A DNA stretch of 64,000 nt. It comes from Xanthobacter sp. YC-JY1 (lineage in GTDB: Bacteria; Pseudomonadota; Alphaproteobacteria; Rhizobiales; Xanthobacteraceae). Within the stretch, counting starts at the first letter, position 1. Every line of letters starts with the position of its first letter. Location: assembly GCF_021730305.1 (NCBI RefSeq), contig NZ_CP032674.1, positions 5,007,001-5,071,000 of the forward strand, given 5' to 3'. Shown here piece after piece: positions 1 to 8,703 of this stretch. Below the pieces are notes generated by a model that ran no database searches, had not been told where the DNA came from, and saw only the letters and a list, made by a program, of their open reading frames with translations. Both the position numbers and the translations under genes were made by a program.

Positions 1-1433
1 AGCCCACCTCCGGCGTCGATCCGGTGGCCCGGGACGGTTTCTGGGACCATCTCCAGCGGCTGTCGCGGGACGAGGGCGTCACCATCTTCGTCTCCACCCA
101 TTTCATGGGCGAGGCGGAGCGCTGCGACCGCATCTCCTTCATGCATGCCGGCCGCGTCATCGCCACCGGCACGCCGCAGGCCCTGAAAGAGGCGCAGCAC
201 GCAACGAGCCTGGAAGAGGCGTTCGTCGCCTATATGGAGATGGGTGGCCGCGCCGCGGGCACCGAGGCCCGCCTGCCCCCGCCCCTGCCACGGCCCGCCG
301 GGCGGCCCTCCGCCTTCTCCCCCCGCCGCCTCGCCGCCTATGCCTGGCGCGAGACGCTGGAGCTGAAGCGCGATCCGGTGCGCCTCGCCTTCGCGCTGCT
401 CGGCACGGCCTTCCTGATGATCATCTTCGGCTACGGCATCACGCTGGACGTGGACCGCCTGCGCTTCGCCGTGCTCGACCGCGACCAGACGCCGGAAAGC
501 CGCGCCTATATCGACGGCTTCGCCCACTCCACCTATTTCCGCATCCAGCCGCCGCTGACCTCGCCCGACGACCTCGACCGGCGGCTGAAATCCAACGCCA
601 TCGCCTTCGCCATAGAGCTGCCGCCGAGCTTCGGTGCCGATCTGCGCTCCGGCCGGCAGACGGAGGTGCTCGTGACCATCGACGGCGCCATGCCGTTCCG
701 CGCCGAGACCATCAAAGGCTATGTGGAGGCGGTACACACCCTCTTCCTCGCCGATGCGGCGCAGGCGGCCGGGCGCGCCTATTCCGCCTTCGCGGGGCTG
801 GAGATGCGCTACCGCTACAACCAGTCCTTCCGCAGCCTCGACGCCATGGTGCCGGCCAACATCGCGCTGATGCTCATCTTCATCCCGGCCATCCTCACCG
901 CGCTCGGGGTGGTGACGGAGAAGGAGCTGGGCTCCATCACCAATCTCTACGTCACCCCGGTGACGAAGCTGGAATTCCTGCTCGGCAAGCAGGCGCCCTA
1001 TGTGGGGGTGGCGCTGTTCAATTTCGTCGTCATGGTGCTGATGGCGCTGTTCCTGTTCGGGGTGCCGCTGAAGGGCTCGTTCCTGGGCCTGGCGCTCGGG
1101 GCCTTCGCCTATGTGCTGGCGACGACCGCCATCGGGCTCGTCTCCTCCACCCTCACCAACACCCAGGTGGCGGCGCTGTTCGGCACGGCCATCGGCACCA
1201 TGATGCCCGCGACGCAATTCTCCGGCATGCTTCAGCCGGTGACCTCGCTGGAGGGCGGGGGATGGGTGCTCGGCACCTTCTTTCCCACCACCTATTTCAT
1301 GCGGGTGAGCGTGGGCGCCTTCACCAAGGGGCTGAGCTTCACCGAGCTGCTGCCTTTCATCATGGCCACCGCCGCCTTCTGGCCGGCGCTACTCGCCATC
1401 GCCTTCCTCATCCTTCGCAAGCAGGAGACCTGA
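1..1433 (+). CDS. RbbA/YhiH-type ABC transporter, ATPase-permease fusion (5' truncated)
   Basis: The gene runs in from the left edge. The open frame is already reading at base 3, where the codons spell the D-loop end of an ABC ATPase (PTSGVDP), so the GTG at 24 is not the true start. After that come the switch-II histidine region (FVSTHFMGEAERCD), a proline-rich linker, and an ABC-2 permease domain with one early membrane segment near 410-450, a long periplasmic loop, and five or so helices from about 850 to 1420. This ATPase-plus-permease fusion is the RbbA/YhiH pattern. Such proteins normally work with an HlyD-like adaptor and a second permease for export. The second permease follows after a single base; the adaptor and the first ATPase domain would lie outside the window. 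The substrate cannot be told. Confidence 0.85.
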   Translation, partial: PTSGVDPVARDGFWDHLQRLSRDEGVTIFVSTHFMGEAERCDRISFMHAGRVIATGTPQALKEAQHATSLEEAFVAYMEMGGRAAGTEARLPPPLPRPAGRPSAFSPRRLAAYAWRETLELKRDPVRLAFALLGTAFLMIIFGYGITLDVDRLRFAVLDRDQTPESRAYIDGFAHSTYFRIQPPLTSPDDLDRRLKSNAIAFAIELPPSFGADLRSGRQTEVLVTIDGAMPFRAETIKGYVEAVHTLFLADAAQAAGRAYSAFAGLEMRYRYNQSFRSLDAMVPANIALMLIFIPAILTALGVVTEKELGSITNLYVTPVTKLEFLLGKQAPYVGVALFNFVVMVLMALFLFGVPLKGSFLGLALGAFAYVLATTAIGLVSSTLTNTQVAALFGTAIGTMMPATQFSGMLQPVTSLEGGGWVLGTFFPTTYFMRVSVGAFTKGLSFTELLPFIMATAAFWPALLAIAFLILRKQET

Positions 1434-1434
1434 C

Positions 1435-2598
1435 ATGGCCGCGCCTGCTCCCTCCGCGAAAGCCGCCCCCCGGCGCCTGCCCCTCGGCAACGTGCGCTGG
1501 CTGGTGGGCAAGGAACTGCTCGGCCTGTGGCGCGACCGCGCCCTGCTCGTGCTGGTGGTCTACGCCTTCACCCTCGCCATCGTGCTGCAGGCGAATGGCA
1601 TGAAGCACGATCTCAACCGCGCCGCCGTGGCGGTGGTGGACGAGGACAATTCCGCCCTTTCCAACGCCATCCTCGACGCGCTGCTGCCGCCCTCCTTCCA
1701 GCGCCCGGTGCCCATCGCCCCGCAGGACGTGGACCCGATGATGGACGCGGCGCGCTACACCTTCGTGCTGAATTTCCCGCCAAACTTCCAGGCGGACGTG
1801 CTGGCCGGCCGCAGCCCCGAGGTGCAGCTGCTCATCGACGCCACGGCGCTGATGCAGGCCGGGCTCGGCGCCAACGACATCTCCGCCATCTTCCAGACCG
1901 AGGTGAACCGCTTCGTGCTGCGCCATTCCGAAGGGGTGGCGAGCCCGGTCAATCTCCAGATCCGCGCCGCCTTCAACCAGGGGCTGGAATCCTCCTGGTT
2001 CACCGGCACCATGGGCCTCATCACCAACATCACCATGCTGTCGGTGCTGCTCGCCGGCGCCGCGCTGATCCGCGAGCGCGAGCACGGCACGCTGGAGCAT
2101 CTGCTCGTGCTGCCGGTGCGGCCGTCCGAGATCATGCTGGCGAAGGTGGTGGCGAACGGGGCGGTGATCCTCGTCGCCACCCTCGTCAGCCTCGTCGCGG
2201 TGCTGAAATGGGTGCTGGGCGTGTCCATCGCGGGCTCGATCCCGCTGTTCCTTGCGGGGGCCGCGCTCTATCTGTTCTTCACCGCGTCGCTGGGCATCTT
2301 CCTCGGCACGCTGGCCGGCTCCATGCCGCAGTTCGGCCTGCTGTTCTTCCTCGTGGTGCTGCCCATGAACATGCTGTCGGGCGGGTTCACGCCGCTGGAA
2401 AGCATGCCGCAATGGCTGCAGGTGACCATGCAGGCCTCGCCCTCCACCCAGTTCGTGGCCTTTGCGCAGGCCATCCTCTATCGCGGGGCGGGGCTGGAGA
2501 CGGTATGGCCGCGTTTCGCCGCCACCTTCGGCATCGGCGCTTTGTTCTTCGCCGTGGCGCTGGCCCGCTTCCGCACCTTCCTCGCCGCGCAGCAGTGA
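1435..2598 (+). CDS. ABC-2 type transporter permease (YhhJ-like)
   Basis: This 387-residue protein has the ABC-2 permease layout: a short cytoplasmic N-terminus, one helix near residues 33-51, a large extracytoplasmic domain to about 190, then a helix cluster from about 195 to 385. The motif LIREREHGTLEHLLVLPV, just after the second helix, is the conserved ABC-2 coupling segment. It starts one base after the stop of the fused ATPase-permease, so the two are surely cotranslated. The pair is the usual arrangement of the YhiI-YhiH-YhhJ exporter family. The downstream flank holds an interspersed palindromic repeat rather than another gene, so this is the last gene of the operon. Confidence 0.88.
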   Translation: MAAPAPSAKAAPRRLPLGNVRWLVGKELLGLWRDRALLVLVVYAFTLAIVLQANGMKHDLNRAAVAVVDEDNSALSNAILDALLPPSFQRPVPIAPQDVDPMMDAARYTFVLNFPPNFQADVLAGRSPEVQLLIDATALMQAGLGANDISAIFQTEVNRFVLRHSEGVASPVNLQIRAAFNQGLESSWFTGTMGLITNITMLSVLLAGAALIREREHGTLEHLLVLPVRPSEIMLAKVVANGAVILVATLVSLVAVLKWVLGVSIAGSIPLFLAGAALYLFFTASLGIFLGTLAGSMPQFGLLFFLVVLPMNMLSGGFTPLESMPQWLQVTMQASPSTQFVAFAQAILYRGAGLETVWPRFAATFGIGALFFAVALARFRTFLAAQQ

Positions 2599-2620
2599 GG
2601 GAAGCCGCCCTTGCCGGCCC

Positions 2621-2729
2621 GTCATCCCCCGGCTCGTCCGGGGGATCCACGCCTCCACTCGTCCTGTCCCCGGCAATCCGGGCACCGTGGCGCACCACGG
2701 TGGATCGCCCGCACAAGGCGGGCGATGAC
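2621..2729. repeat. Interspersed palindromic (REP-like) element, two inverted copies
   Basis: Two units face each other. The first (2621-2652) reads GTCATC, a C-rich/G-rich hairpin, then GATCCACGC. The second (2700-2729) reads GTGGATC, a GCCCGC/GCGGGC hairpin, then GATGAC, which is the first unit inverted. The middle holds further short inverted repeats (CCCCGG/CCGGG, CCGTGG/CCACGG). Elements of this GTCATC...GATCCAC type are scattered in many alphaproteobacterial intergenic regions. It sits between the 3' end of the ABC operon and the convergent Rrf2 gene, where it may also stop transcription. Confidence 0.75.
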
Positions 2730-2769
2730 AAAGGGAAGAACAGCGAGGAATCGGTTTGTTTCGGCTCAG

Positions 2770-2816
2770 GCGCCGCGCGGGCTTGGGTTGCCTTCGCTCA
2801 AGCGCCGCGCGGGCTT
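2770..2816. repeat. Short direct repeat at the end of the Rrf2 gene
   Basis: The 15-mer GCGCCGCGCGGGCTT occurs at 2770-2784 and again at 2802-2816, 32 bases apart. The second copy touches the stop codon of the Rrf2-family gene. This looks like a small tandem duplication of the gene's 3' flank. No function is apparent. Confidence 0.6.
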
Positions 2817-3262
2817 CAGATGTAGTCCACGAAGGAGGCGAGCTGCTCCTGGGAGAGGTCGCGCATCTGGGCGAGGGTGTAGGTGTCGAGCACCGTGCCG
2901 ATGGCGTCGCGCACCCGCACCATGAGCAGGCGCACCTCGCAGGTGGCGATGTCGCAATCCTCGCACGGCTCGTAGGCGTTGCGGCTGGCGCAGGGGAAGG
3001 GTGCCAGCGGACCGTCGAGGGCGCGGATCATTTCGCCGACGATGATGTCGTCCGCGGGCTTGGCCAGCCGGTAGCCGCCGAGCTTGCCCTTCTTGGACGA
3101 CAGGAAGCCGGCGTTGCGCAGCTCGCCCAGGATCACGTCGAGGAATTTCTTCGGGATCTGGTTGGTCTCGGCGATATCCGCCACCTGCGTGGAGCCGCCA
3201 GGCGGCAGACGCGCCAGGTGGACCGCCGCCTTGAGACCGTATTTTCCCTTTTTCGTCAGCAT
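2816..3262 (-). CDS. Rrf2 family transcriptional regulator
   Basis: The 148-residue protein has the Rrf2 winged helix: MLTKKGKYGLKAAVHLA at the start, a recognition segment around QIPKKFLDVILGELRNAGFL (residues 36-55), and the wing SKKGKLGGYRLAKP (56-69). A cysteine-rich loop follows at C91, C100, C103 and C108. Rrf2 proteins such as IscR and NsrR bind an Fe-S cluster through three cysteines in this loop. The spacing here (8, 2 and 4 residues between cysteines) differs from the IscR pattern, so the cluster type and signal are open. It stands alone, so the target is not evident from neighbours. The ATG is preceded by a purine-rich GAAAGAGGG. Confidence 0.9.
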   Translation of the reverse strand: MLTKKGKYGLKAAVHLARLPPGGSTQVADIAETNQIPKKFLDVILGELRNAGFLSSKKGKLGGYRLAKPADDIIVGEMIRALDGPLAPFPCASRNAYEPCEDCDIATCEVRLLMVRVRDAIGTVLDTYTLAQMRDLSQEQLASFVDYI

Positions 3263-3337
3263 GGAGCGCCCTCTTTCGGGCTTATGGGGACATAGCGCGA
3301 CGCCGTCAACGGCGACCGAGTGAAATTTCGCGCGGCA

Positions 3338-3937
3338 TCACTGGGGGCCGGAGGCATCCTTCAGCTCATAGCGGCTCATCAGCGGCGCCTGGGCGATGGC
3401 GAAGGCGAAGGTCAGCGGCAGGTAGCCGAAGGTCTTGAAGGTGACCCAGGTGTCGGTCGAGACCGACCGCCACACGATCTCGTTGAGCACCGCCATGACC
3501 AAGAAGAAGATGCCCCAGCGGATGGTGAGCTTGCGCCAGCCCTCCTCGGTGAGCTTCACCATCCCGTCGAAGACGTAGGGCAGGAGCGGTTTCTTGAAGT
3601 AGAGCCCGCCCAGCAGCAGCACGCCGAATAGGGCATTCACCATGGTCGGCTTCAGCTTGATGAAGTGGTCGTCCTGCAGCCAAAGCGTCAGGCCGCCGAA
3701 CACCATCACCACCAGCGCCGACACCAGCGGCATCACCGCGATGCGCCGCGCCAGCACCCACATGGCGCCGAGCGCCAGCAGCGTCGCCACCATGAAGACG
3801 CCGGTCGCCACATAGATGCCGCCGCGCCCGTTGGCGATGAAGAACAGCACCAGCGGGCCGATCTCCAGGCCGATCTTGAGCCACGGGCTCATCTTGCGGG
3901 GGGCGGACGCGGGCACTGGGGCTTGTGATTGGGTCAT
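3338..3937 (-). CDS. yciB: Septation protein A / inner membrane protein YciB
   Basis: The 199-residue protein carries the YciB/IspZ signature: PWLKIGLEIGPLVLFFIANGR near the start, then about five hydrophobic helices, and the conserved NEIVWRS...WVTFKTFG region near residues 150-170. The family consists of inner-membrane proteins linked to cell-envelope synthesis and, historically, to septation. The first 17 residues are polar and alanine/proline-rich and are cytoplasmic. Neighbours are the regulator above and mtgA, another envelope gene, on the same strand about 110 bases upstream. Confidence 0.93.
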   Translation of the reverse strand: MTQSQAPVPASAPRKMSPWLKIGLEIGPLVLFFIANGRGGIYVATGVFMVATLLALGAMWVLARRIAVMPLVSALVVMVFGGLTLWLQDDHFIKLKPTMVNALFGVLLLGGLYFKKPLLPYVFDGMVKLTEEGWRKLTIRWGIFFLVMAVLNEIVWRSVSTDTWVTFKTFGYLPLTFAFAIAQAPLMSRYELKDASGPQ

Positions 3938-4047
3938 TCAGGCGGGCCGGCAGGAGAAAAATACCGCCGGGCCCGGTGGTTCAGCCGGAACGGCGCGACG
4001 TCCCCCATGTGGCGCGTGTCGGGCCAACAATCAAGCGGGGCGCGGGT

Positions 4048-4719
4048 TCAGCGCAGCGGACCGAGGCACGCGACCAGTTCCGGCCCCTCCTTCGGCACCC
4101 GCGCCTGCAGCCGGGCGGCGAGCCGCTGGACGCCGGCGGTGGGGTTGCCGGCGTCGCGCCGGTGCGGATTGGGCAGCATCACCGCCAGCAGCGCCGCCTG
4201 CCGGGCATCCACCTGGGCGGCCGGGATGCCGAAGGCACGCCGGGCCCCCGCCTCCACGCCGAATTCCCCGTTCGGGCCCCATTCGGCGATGTTGAGATAG
4301 ATCTCGATCAGCCGCCTTTTGCTCACCACTAGATCGAGCCAGATGGCGAGCGGCATCTCGATGGCCTTGCGGATGTAGTCCCGCCCCGGCCACAGGAACA
4401 GGTTCTTGGCGATCTGCATGGGGATGGTGGAGGCGCCGCGCGTGTCCTCCAGATCGTCCGCCTTCTCGATGGCCTCGCGCAGCTCGGCAATGTCGATGCC
4501 GATGTTGTGGCAGAAGCTCGCATCCTCCGAGGCGATGACAGTGCGCACCAGCGCCGGCGACATCTTCTCGATGGGCGTCCACACGCGCTCCACACGCTCG
4601 CCCGTGAGCCAGCGGCCGATCATCAGCGTCGAGACCGGATTGACGACGTTGTAGAGGACGGCGAGCAGCAGCGGGATGGCGGCGAGGACGAGCACCACCC
4701 GAAGCACCAGACGGATCAT
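4048..4719 (-). CDS. mtgA: Monofunctional biosynthetic peptidoglycan transglycosylase
   Basis: MtgA polymerises lipid II into glycan strands at the inner membrane. The 223-residue protein has one N-terminal membrane helix (about residues 4-26) and a single GT51 domain with no transpeptidase. The GT51 motifs are visible: SEDASFCHN with catalytic E65 and D66, GASTIPMQIAKNLFL (95-109), and SKRRLIEIYLNIAEWG (133-148). The length matches the family. The PM in the second motif is the usual MtgA variant of the TQQ of bifunctional enzymes. It is read away from ispA, whose start lies some 130 bases away. Confidence 0.95.
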   Translation of the reverse strand: MIRLVLRVVLVLAAIPLLLAVLYNVVNPVSTLMIGRWLTGERVERVWTPIEKMSPALVRTVIASEDASFCHNIGIDIAELREAIEKADDLEDTRGASTIPMQIAKNLFLWPGRDYIRKAIEMPLAIWLDLVVSKRRLIEIYLNIAEWGPNGEFGVEAGARRAFGIPAAQVDARQAALLAVMLPNPHRRDAGNPTAGVQRLAARLQARVPKEGPELVACLGPLR

Positions 4720-4847
4720 CCTCAGCCCTCCCCACCGCCATGCGGCTTGACCTTGCCCCCTGGTTGGGGCACCCGGTGGCCCCCGTCAACGGTGCGCCCC
4801 GCTTGGGCGTTCCCACCTTGCCCTTCTCAGCCACGCTAGGCCAAACG

Positions 4848-5774
4848 GTGACCTCTTCCCTCAAGGATCGGCTCGACGCCGCCGCCGCCATCACCGAAAC
4901 CCGGCTCGCCGCCGCGCTCGGCGATGCGGCGCTGCCCGGCGAACGGCTGCGGCCGGAGCGCCTGATGGGCGCCATGCGCCACGGCGCGCTGGGCGGCGGC
5001 AAGCGGCTGCGGCCCTTCCTGGTGATCGAGGGGGCGGCCCTGTTCGGCCTCACGGCGGAAGCCGCCGTGACCACCGCCACCGCCATCGAGTGCGTGCACT
5101 GCTATTCCCTCGTCCATGACGACCTGCCGGCCATGGACGACGACGACCTGCGCCGCGGCCGGCCCACCGTCCACAAGGCCTATGACGAGGCGACCGCCAT
5201 CCTCGCCGGCGACGGTCTGCTGACGCTCGCCTTCGACCTGCTGGCCGGCGAGGATGTCCATCCCGATCCGGCCGTGCGCATTGCGCTGGTGCGGGCGCTG
5301 GCCCGGGCGGCGGGCATCGGCGGCATGGTGGGCGGGCAGATGCTGGACCTCGCCGCCGAAGGGCGCTTTTCCGGCGGCACGCCCCTCGCTCACGGCGAGG
5401 ACGCCATCCGCGACCTGCAGGCCATGAAGACCGGCGCCCTGCTCGCCGTCTCGGCCGAGGCGGGCGCGCTCCTCGGCGGCGCGGACGCGGGCCAGCGCGC
5501 GGCGCTCCTCGCCTATGGGCGGGCGCTGGGCGCGGCGTTCCAGATCGCCGACGACATCCTCGACGTGGAAGGCACGGCGGAAGAGGTGGGCAAGAAGGTG
5601 GGCAAGGATGCCGCCGCCGGCAAGGCGACGCTGGTCTCCCGCCTCGGCCTGCCGGAGGCGCGCCGGCTGCTGGACCGTCTCGTGGCGGAAGCGGCGGACG
5701 CCCTTGCCCCGTTCGGCGCGCGCGGCGAAATCCTCGCCGAAGCCGCCCGGTTCGTGGCCGCGCGGCGCAGCTGA
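4848..5774 (+). CDS. ispA: Polyprenyl synthetase, farnesyl/geranylgeranyl diphosphate synthase type
   Basis: The enzyme condenses isopentenyl diphosphate with allylic diphosphates to give C15 or C20 chains for quinone, hopanoid or undecaprenyl synthesis. I place the start at GTG 4848 because the family alignment begins there and gives 308 residues; the same frame is open to an ATG at 4740, but the extra 36 residues look unlike the family. The first aspartate-rich motif DDLPAMDDDD is at residues 91-100 and the second, DDILDVEG, begins near 235. GGGKRLRP (49-56) is the isopentenyl-diphosphate binding site. The long first motif is typical of bacterial FPP synthases. Chain length cannot be decided from sequence alone. 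Confidence 0.92.
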   Translation: MTSSLKDRLDAAAAITETRLAAALGDAALPGERLRPERLMGAMRHGALGGGKRLRPFLVIEGAALFGLTAEAAVTTATAIECVHCYSLVHDDLPAMDDDDLRRGRPTVHKAYDEATAILAGDGLLTLAFDLLAGEDVHPDPAVRIALVRALARAAGIGGMVGGQMLDLAAEGRFSGGTPLAHGEDAIRDLQAMKTGALLAVSAEAGALLGGADAGQRAALLAYGRALGAAFQIADDILDVEGTAEEVGKKVGKDAAAGKATLVSRLGLPEARRLLDRLVAEAADALAPFGARGEILAEAARFVAARRS

Positions 5775-5792
5775 GATCGTTTCGGGATGGGA

Positions 5793-5812
5793 GCGGCCGG
5801 CGAACCGGCCGC
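5793..5812. terminator. GC-rich hairpin between convergent ispA and gpmA
   Basis: GCGGCCGG and CCGGCCGC pair perfectly around a CGAA loop. It lies between two convergent genes and could stop transcription from both sides. There is no T-run on either flank, so it is a weak rho-independent candidate at best. Confidence 0.45.
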
Positions 5813-5826
5813 CTCCGCAGGCGTCC

Positions 5827-6450
5827 TCAGACCGCGAGGTCGCGCCGGTCCTCGACGGTGGAATCGGCGCGCATCCGGTAGACCATCGGCACGCCTGTGA
5901 GCACCTCGCGCTTCATGATGCCTTCGGGAGAAAGCTTCTCCAGCACCATTATGAGGGCGCGCAGCGAATTGCCGTGGGCGGTCACGATCGTGGTCTGGCC
6001 CCTCAGCACGCGCGGCAGGATCTCCTGATTGTAATAGGGCAGCGTGCGGGCCACCGTATCGCGCAGGCTCTCGCCGCCGGGCGGGGGGATGTCGTAGGAG
6101 CGGCGCCACACATGCACCTGCTCCTCGCCCCACTTGGCGCGGGCGTCGTCCTTGTTGAGGCCGGAGAGGTCGCCGTAGTCCCGCTCGTTCAGCGCCTGGC
6201 TGGCCAGCGTCTCCACGCCCTCCTGCCCCATCTCGCCGAGCACCAGCGACAGGGTGCGCTGGGCGCGGGAGAGGAGCGAGGTGAAGGCGACGTCGAACTT
6301 CAGGCCTTCGGCCTTCAGGAGCGCGCCCGCCCGCTTCGCCTCCGCGACGCCCTGCTCGGTGAGGTCGGGGTCACGCCAGCCGGTGAAAAGGTTCTTCAGG
6401 TTCCACTCGCTCTGCCCGTGACGGACGAGGACGAGGATGCGATCCGACAT
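5827..6450 (-). CDS. gpmA: 2,3-bisphosphoglycerate-dependent phosphoglycerate mutase
   Basis: This glycolytic enzyme interconverts 3- and 2-phosphoglycerate through a phosphohistidine. With the start at ATG 6450 the protein is 207 residues, the short alphaproteobacterial GpmA form. The frame is also open to an ATG at 6468, directly at the dapB stop, but the extra MSGDFS is not family-like. Visible motifs are [10 protein letters not shown] with H11 as the phosphorylated histidine, [22 protein letters not shown] with the catalytic glutamate, and [10 protein letters not shown] with the second histidine. It lies immediately downstream of dapB, so the two form an operon. Confidence 0.93.
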   Translation of the reverse strand: MSDRILVLVRHGQSEWNLKNLFTGWRDPDLTEQGVAEAKRAGALLKAEGLKFDVAFTSLLSRAQRTLSLVLGEMGQEGVETLASQALNERDYGDLSGLNKDDARAKWGEEQVHVWRRSYDIPPPGGESLRDTVARTLPYYNQEILPRVLRGQTTIVTAHGNSLRALIMVLEKLSPEGIMKREVLTGVPMVYRMRADSTVEDRRDLAV

Positions 6451-6468
6451 GGAAAAGTCTCCAGACAC

Positions 6469-7296
6469 TCAGAAATCGGCGAGGCCGAGCACGTCGGCCA
6501 TGGAATAGAGCCCCGGCTCCCGCTTGGTCTCTCCGCATTTCGTCCAACGGGCGGCGACAAGCGCGCCATTGGCGAAGAGCGCGCGGTCCTCGGCCTTGTG
6601 AACCAGCTCGATGCGCTCGGAGGTGCCGGCGAAGATCACCATGTGCTCGCCAACCACCGAGCCACCGCGCAGGCTGGCAAAGCCGATATTGCCCTTCACC
6701 CGCGGGCCGGTGATGCCGTCGCGGCCGCGCTCGGAGCAGTCGTCGAGCTTGCGATTGCGGCCCGCCGCCGCCGCCTCGCCCAGAAGCAGCGCGGTGCCCG
6801 AAGGGGCATCCACCTTCCGGTTGTGATGCATCTCCACGATCTCGATGTCGAAATCGTCGCCCAGTGTCGCCGCCACCCGGCGGGTCAAGGCGGCAAGGAG
6901 ATTCACGCCGAGGCTCATGTTGCCGGACTTGACGATGACCGTGCGCAGCGCCGCATCGGCGATGGCGGCGTTGTCCTCGTTGGACAGGCCGGTGGTGCCG
7001 ATGACATGGGCGATCCCGGCCTCGGCGAGGCGGCCGGCGAGGCGCACCGTCGCGGCGGGGGTGGAGAAGTCGATCACCACGTCGGCGCCGTTCAGCGAGG
7101 GCGCGACGTCGCTTTCGACGGTGACGCCGTTCGGGCCCGCACCCGCCATCAGGCCTGCATCCTCGCCGAGATGGGCGGAACCGGAATATTCCAGGGCGCC
7201 CACGAGCTTCAGCCCCTCGCTCTCGGAGATGGCGCGGATGAGGGTGCGGCCCATGCGGCCGCCGGCCCCGGCGATGACGATGCGCAGATCAGTCAC
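6469..7296 (-). CDS. dapB: 4-hydroxy-tetrahydrodipicolinate reductase
   Basis: DapB makes tetrahydrodipicolinate in the lysine and diaminopimelate pathway. The 275-residue protein opens with the nucleotide-binding GAGGRMG (residues 10-16). The DapB signature [16 protein letters not shown] covers about 156-170, with H157/H158 and K161 at the active site. The length fits the family. It is read into gpmA with almost no gap and forms an operon with it. Its product feeds peptidoglycan synthesis, but the linkage to gpmA is a common proteobacterial arrangement rather than a pathway unit. Confidence 0.95.
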   Translation of the reverse strand: MTDLRIVIAGAGGRMGRTLIRAISESEGLKLVGALEYSGSAHLGEDAGLMAGAGPNGVTVESDVAPSLNGADVVIDFSTPAATVRLAGRLAEAGIAHVIGTTGLSNEDNAAIADAALRTVIVKSGNMSLGVNLLAALTRRVAATLGDDFDIEIVEMHHNRKVDAPSGTALLLGEAAAAGRNRKLDDCSERGRDGITGPRVKGNIGFASLRGGSVVGEHMVIFAGTSERIELVHKAEDRALFANGALVAARWTKCGETKREPGLYSMADVLGLADF

Positions 7297-7322
7297 GGGT
7301 GAGGTCCTTCGAATGGCCGCCC

Positions 7323-7967
7323 TCAGGCGGGTGGCAGCTCGTGCCCGGTATAGCCGGAGATGATCAGGAGGTCGGCGACCGATGCCTCCTGCCGGATCGC
7401 CCGCGCCTTCTGGTAGCCGGGAGAGAAGTAGCAGGCGCGCGCGGTCGCCAGGTCCTTGAACGCGGTGACGACATACCGCGAACGGCCACGGCCTTCCAGC
7501 AGGTGATTGCGCCCGCCGCGCACCAGGAACCAGGCGCCGTACTCGGCGAAGGGTTCCGCGGCGGCCGCGACGTAATCCTTGTAGCGGTCGGGGTCGGTCA
7601 CATCGACCTTGGTCATCCAGTAGCCGCGCGGATGCTCCGGCGTGCCCTCGGGCGGCGGGGCCGGTGACAGCTGGGCGCCGTCGAAGCCTTCCACCGCGGC
7701 GAGGTCGGCAATGGCCGTGTTCCGGCGCAGATCGCGGATATTCTGGTAATCCGGCGCGCTGTAGAGGCTCAGCGCGTCGTCGTAGGATGGCAGTTCCACC
7801 AGCACGTTGCGATGGCGCTTGATGCCTTCCAGCTGCTCGAAGTCCCCGCCGCGGATGACGAAGCGCAAGTCGTGCGTCCGCGCATAAGCGAGGTTTGCCT
7901 CCCGGTAGGTGATGTAGTCCACCGGGTTGACCACATCCAGATTGAGGAACCAGTAGCCCTTCGCCAT
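7323..7967 (-). CDS. Protein with two DUF1330 domains
   Basis: The 214-residue protein is an internal duplication. The first copy (about residues 1-100) begins [24 protein letters not shown], and the second (about 110-210) begins [22 protein letters not shown]. Each continues with a FVIRGG or FLVRGG segment and a block ending in Y.....R. DUF1330 folds as a dimeric alpha-beta barrel like stress-responsive A/B barrel proteins; here the fused pair would make the dimer in one chain. I chose ATG 7967 because the duplicated domain starts there; an in-frame ATG at 8003 would overlap pyrF. Biochemical role unknown. It follows pyrF by 13 bases and is probably cotranscribed with it. Confidence 0.82.
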   Translation of the reverse strand: MAKGYWFLNLDVVNPVDYITYREANLAYARTHDLRFVIRGGDFEQLEGIKRHRNVLVELPSYDDALSLYSAPDYQNIRDLRRNTAIADLAAVEGFDGAQLSPAPPPEGTPEHPRGYWMTKVDVTDPDRYKDYVAAAAEPFAEYGAWFLVRGGRNHLLEGRGRSRYVVTAFKDLATARACYFSPGYQKARAIRQEASVADLLIISGYTGHELPPA

Positions 7968-7980
7968 CGCTCCGCCCCCG

Positions 7981-8703
7981 TCACGCGCCCTGAAGTTCGG
8001 CAAGGATCGCCTGCGCCGCCGCGACCGGGTCCTCGGCCGCCGTCACCGGCCGGCCCACCACGATGCGGTCGGCGCCCGCCGCCAGCGCCTCGGCCGGCGT
8101 GGCGATACGCTTCTGGTCGCCTACCGCAGCGCCCTTCGGCCGCACGCCCGGCGTCACCACCCGGCGGTCGGGACCGAGGATGGCGCGCACCATGGCGGCA
8201 TCAGTGGGGGCGCAGATGACGCCGGCGATGCCGGCATCCCGCGCCTGCCCGGCGCGCAGGCGCACCGTCTCGGTGACGCCGCCAACGACGCCGGTGGCGG
8301 CGAGGTCGGCATCGTCATAGGAGGTGAGCACGGTGACGCCCAGCACCTCCAGCTTGCTCCCGGCGGCGCCACGCGCGGCGGCGGCCATGGTCATGGGATA
8401 GGCGTGGACGGTGAGGATGTCGAAGCCCCGCTCGGCGGCGGCGGCGGTGGCCCGCTCCACCGTATTGCCGATGTCGTGGAGCTTGAGGTCGAGGAACACC
8501 TTCTTGCCGGCGGCGATGAGGTCCGCGGCGAGATCGATGCCGCCCGAGACCGCCAGCTCCAGCCCGATCTTGTAGAAGCTCACCACGTCGCCAAGCTGGG
8601 CGACCGCGGCCTCGGCGGCGGCGACGGAGGGATAGTCGAGGGCGACGATGAGCTTGTCGCGGACATCCGCGCGGATCGGGGTGCCCTGAACAACCTGCGT
8701 CAT
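7981..8703 (-). CDS. pyrF: Orotidine 5'-phosphate decarboxylase
   Basis: PyrF performs the last step of de novo UMP synthesis. From ATG 8703 the protein is 240 residues, the normal length. The family motifs are present: LIVALDYPS (D23), FYKIGLEL (K45) and the catalytic LDLKLHDIGNT (D72, K74, D77), and TPGVRPKG for phosphate binding near the C-terminus. The frame is open upstream to 8826 but that part lies inside the preceding gene. The start overlaps the stop of the phosphatase-like gene by the ATGA arrangement (8700-8703), so they are translationally coupled. Confidence 0.95.
   Translation of the reverse strand: MTQVVQGTPIRADVRDKLIVALDYPSVAAAEAAVAQLGDVVSFYKIGLELAVSGGIDLAADLIAAGKKVFLDLKLHDIGNTVERATAAAAERGFDILTVHAYPMTMAAAARGAAGSKLEVLGVTVLTSYDDADLAATGVVGGVTETVRLRAGQARDAGIAGVICAPTDAAMVRAILGPDRRVVTPGVRPKGAAVGDQKRIATPAEALAAGADRIVVGRPVTAAEDPVAAAQAILAELQGA

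Noticed and set aside
3961-3978. ACCGCCGGGCCCGGTGGT as a terminator between yciB and mtgA
   Set aside because: Palindrome without loop or T-run; too GC-rich to call.
4740-4847. Upstream ATG 4740 as start of the polyprenyl synthetase
   Set aside because: The extra 36 residues are not family-like and would run close to the mtgA promoter.
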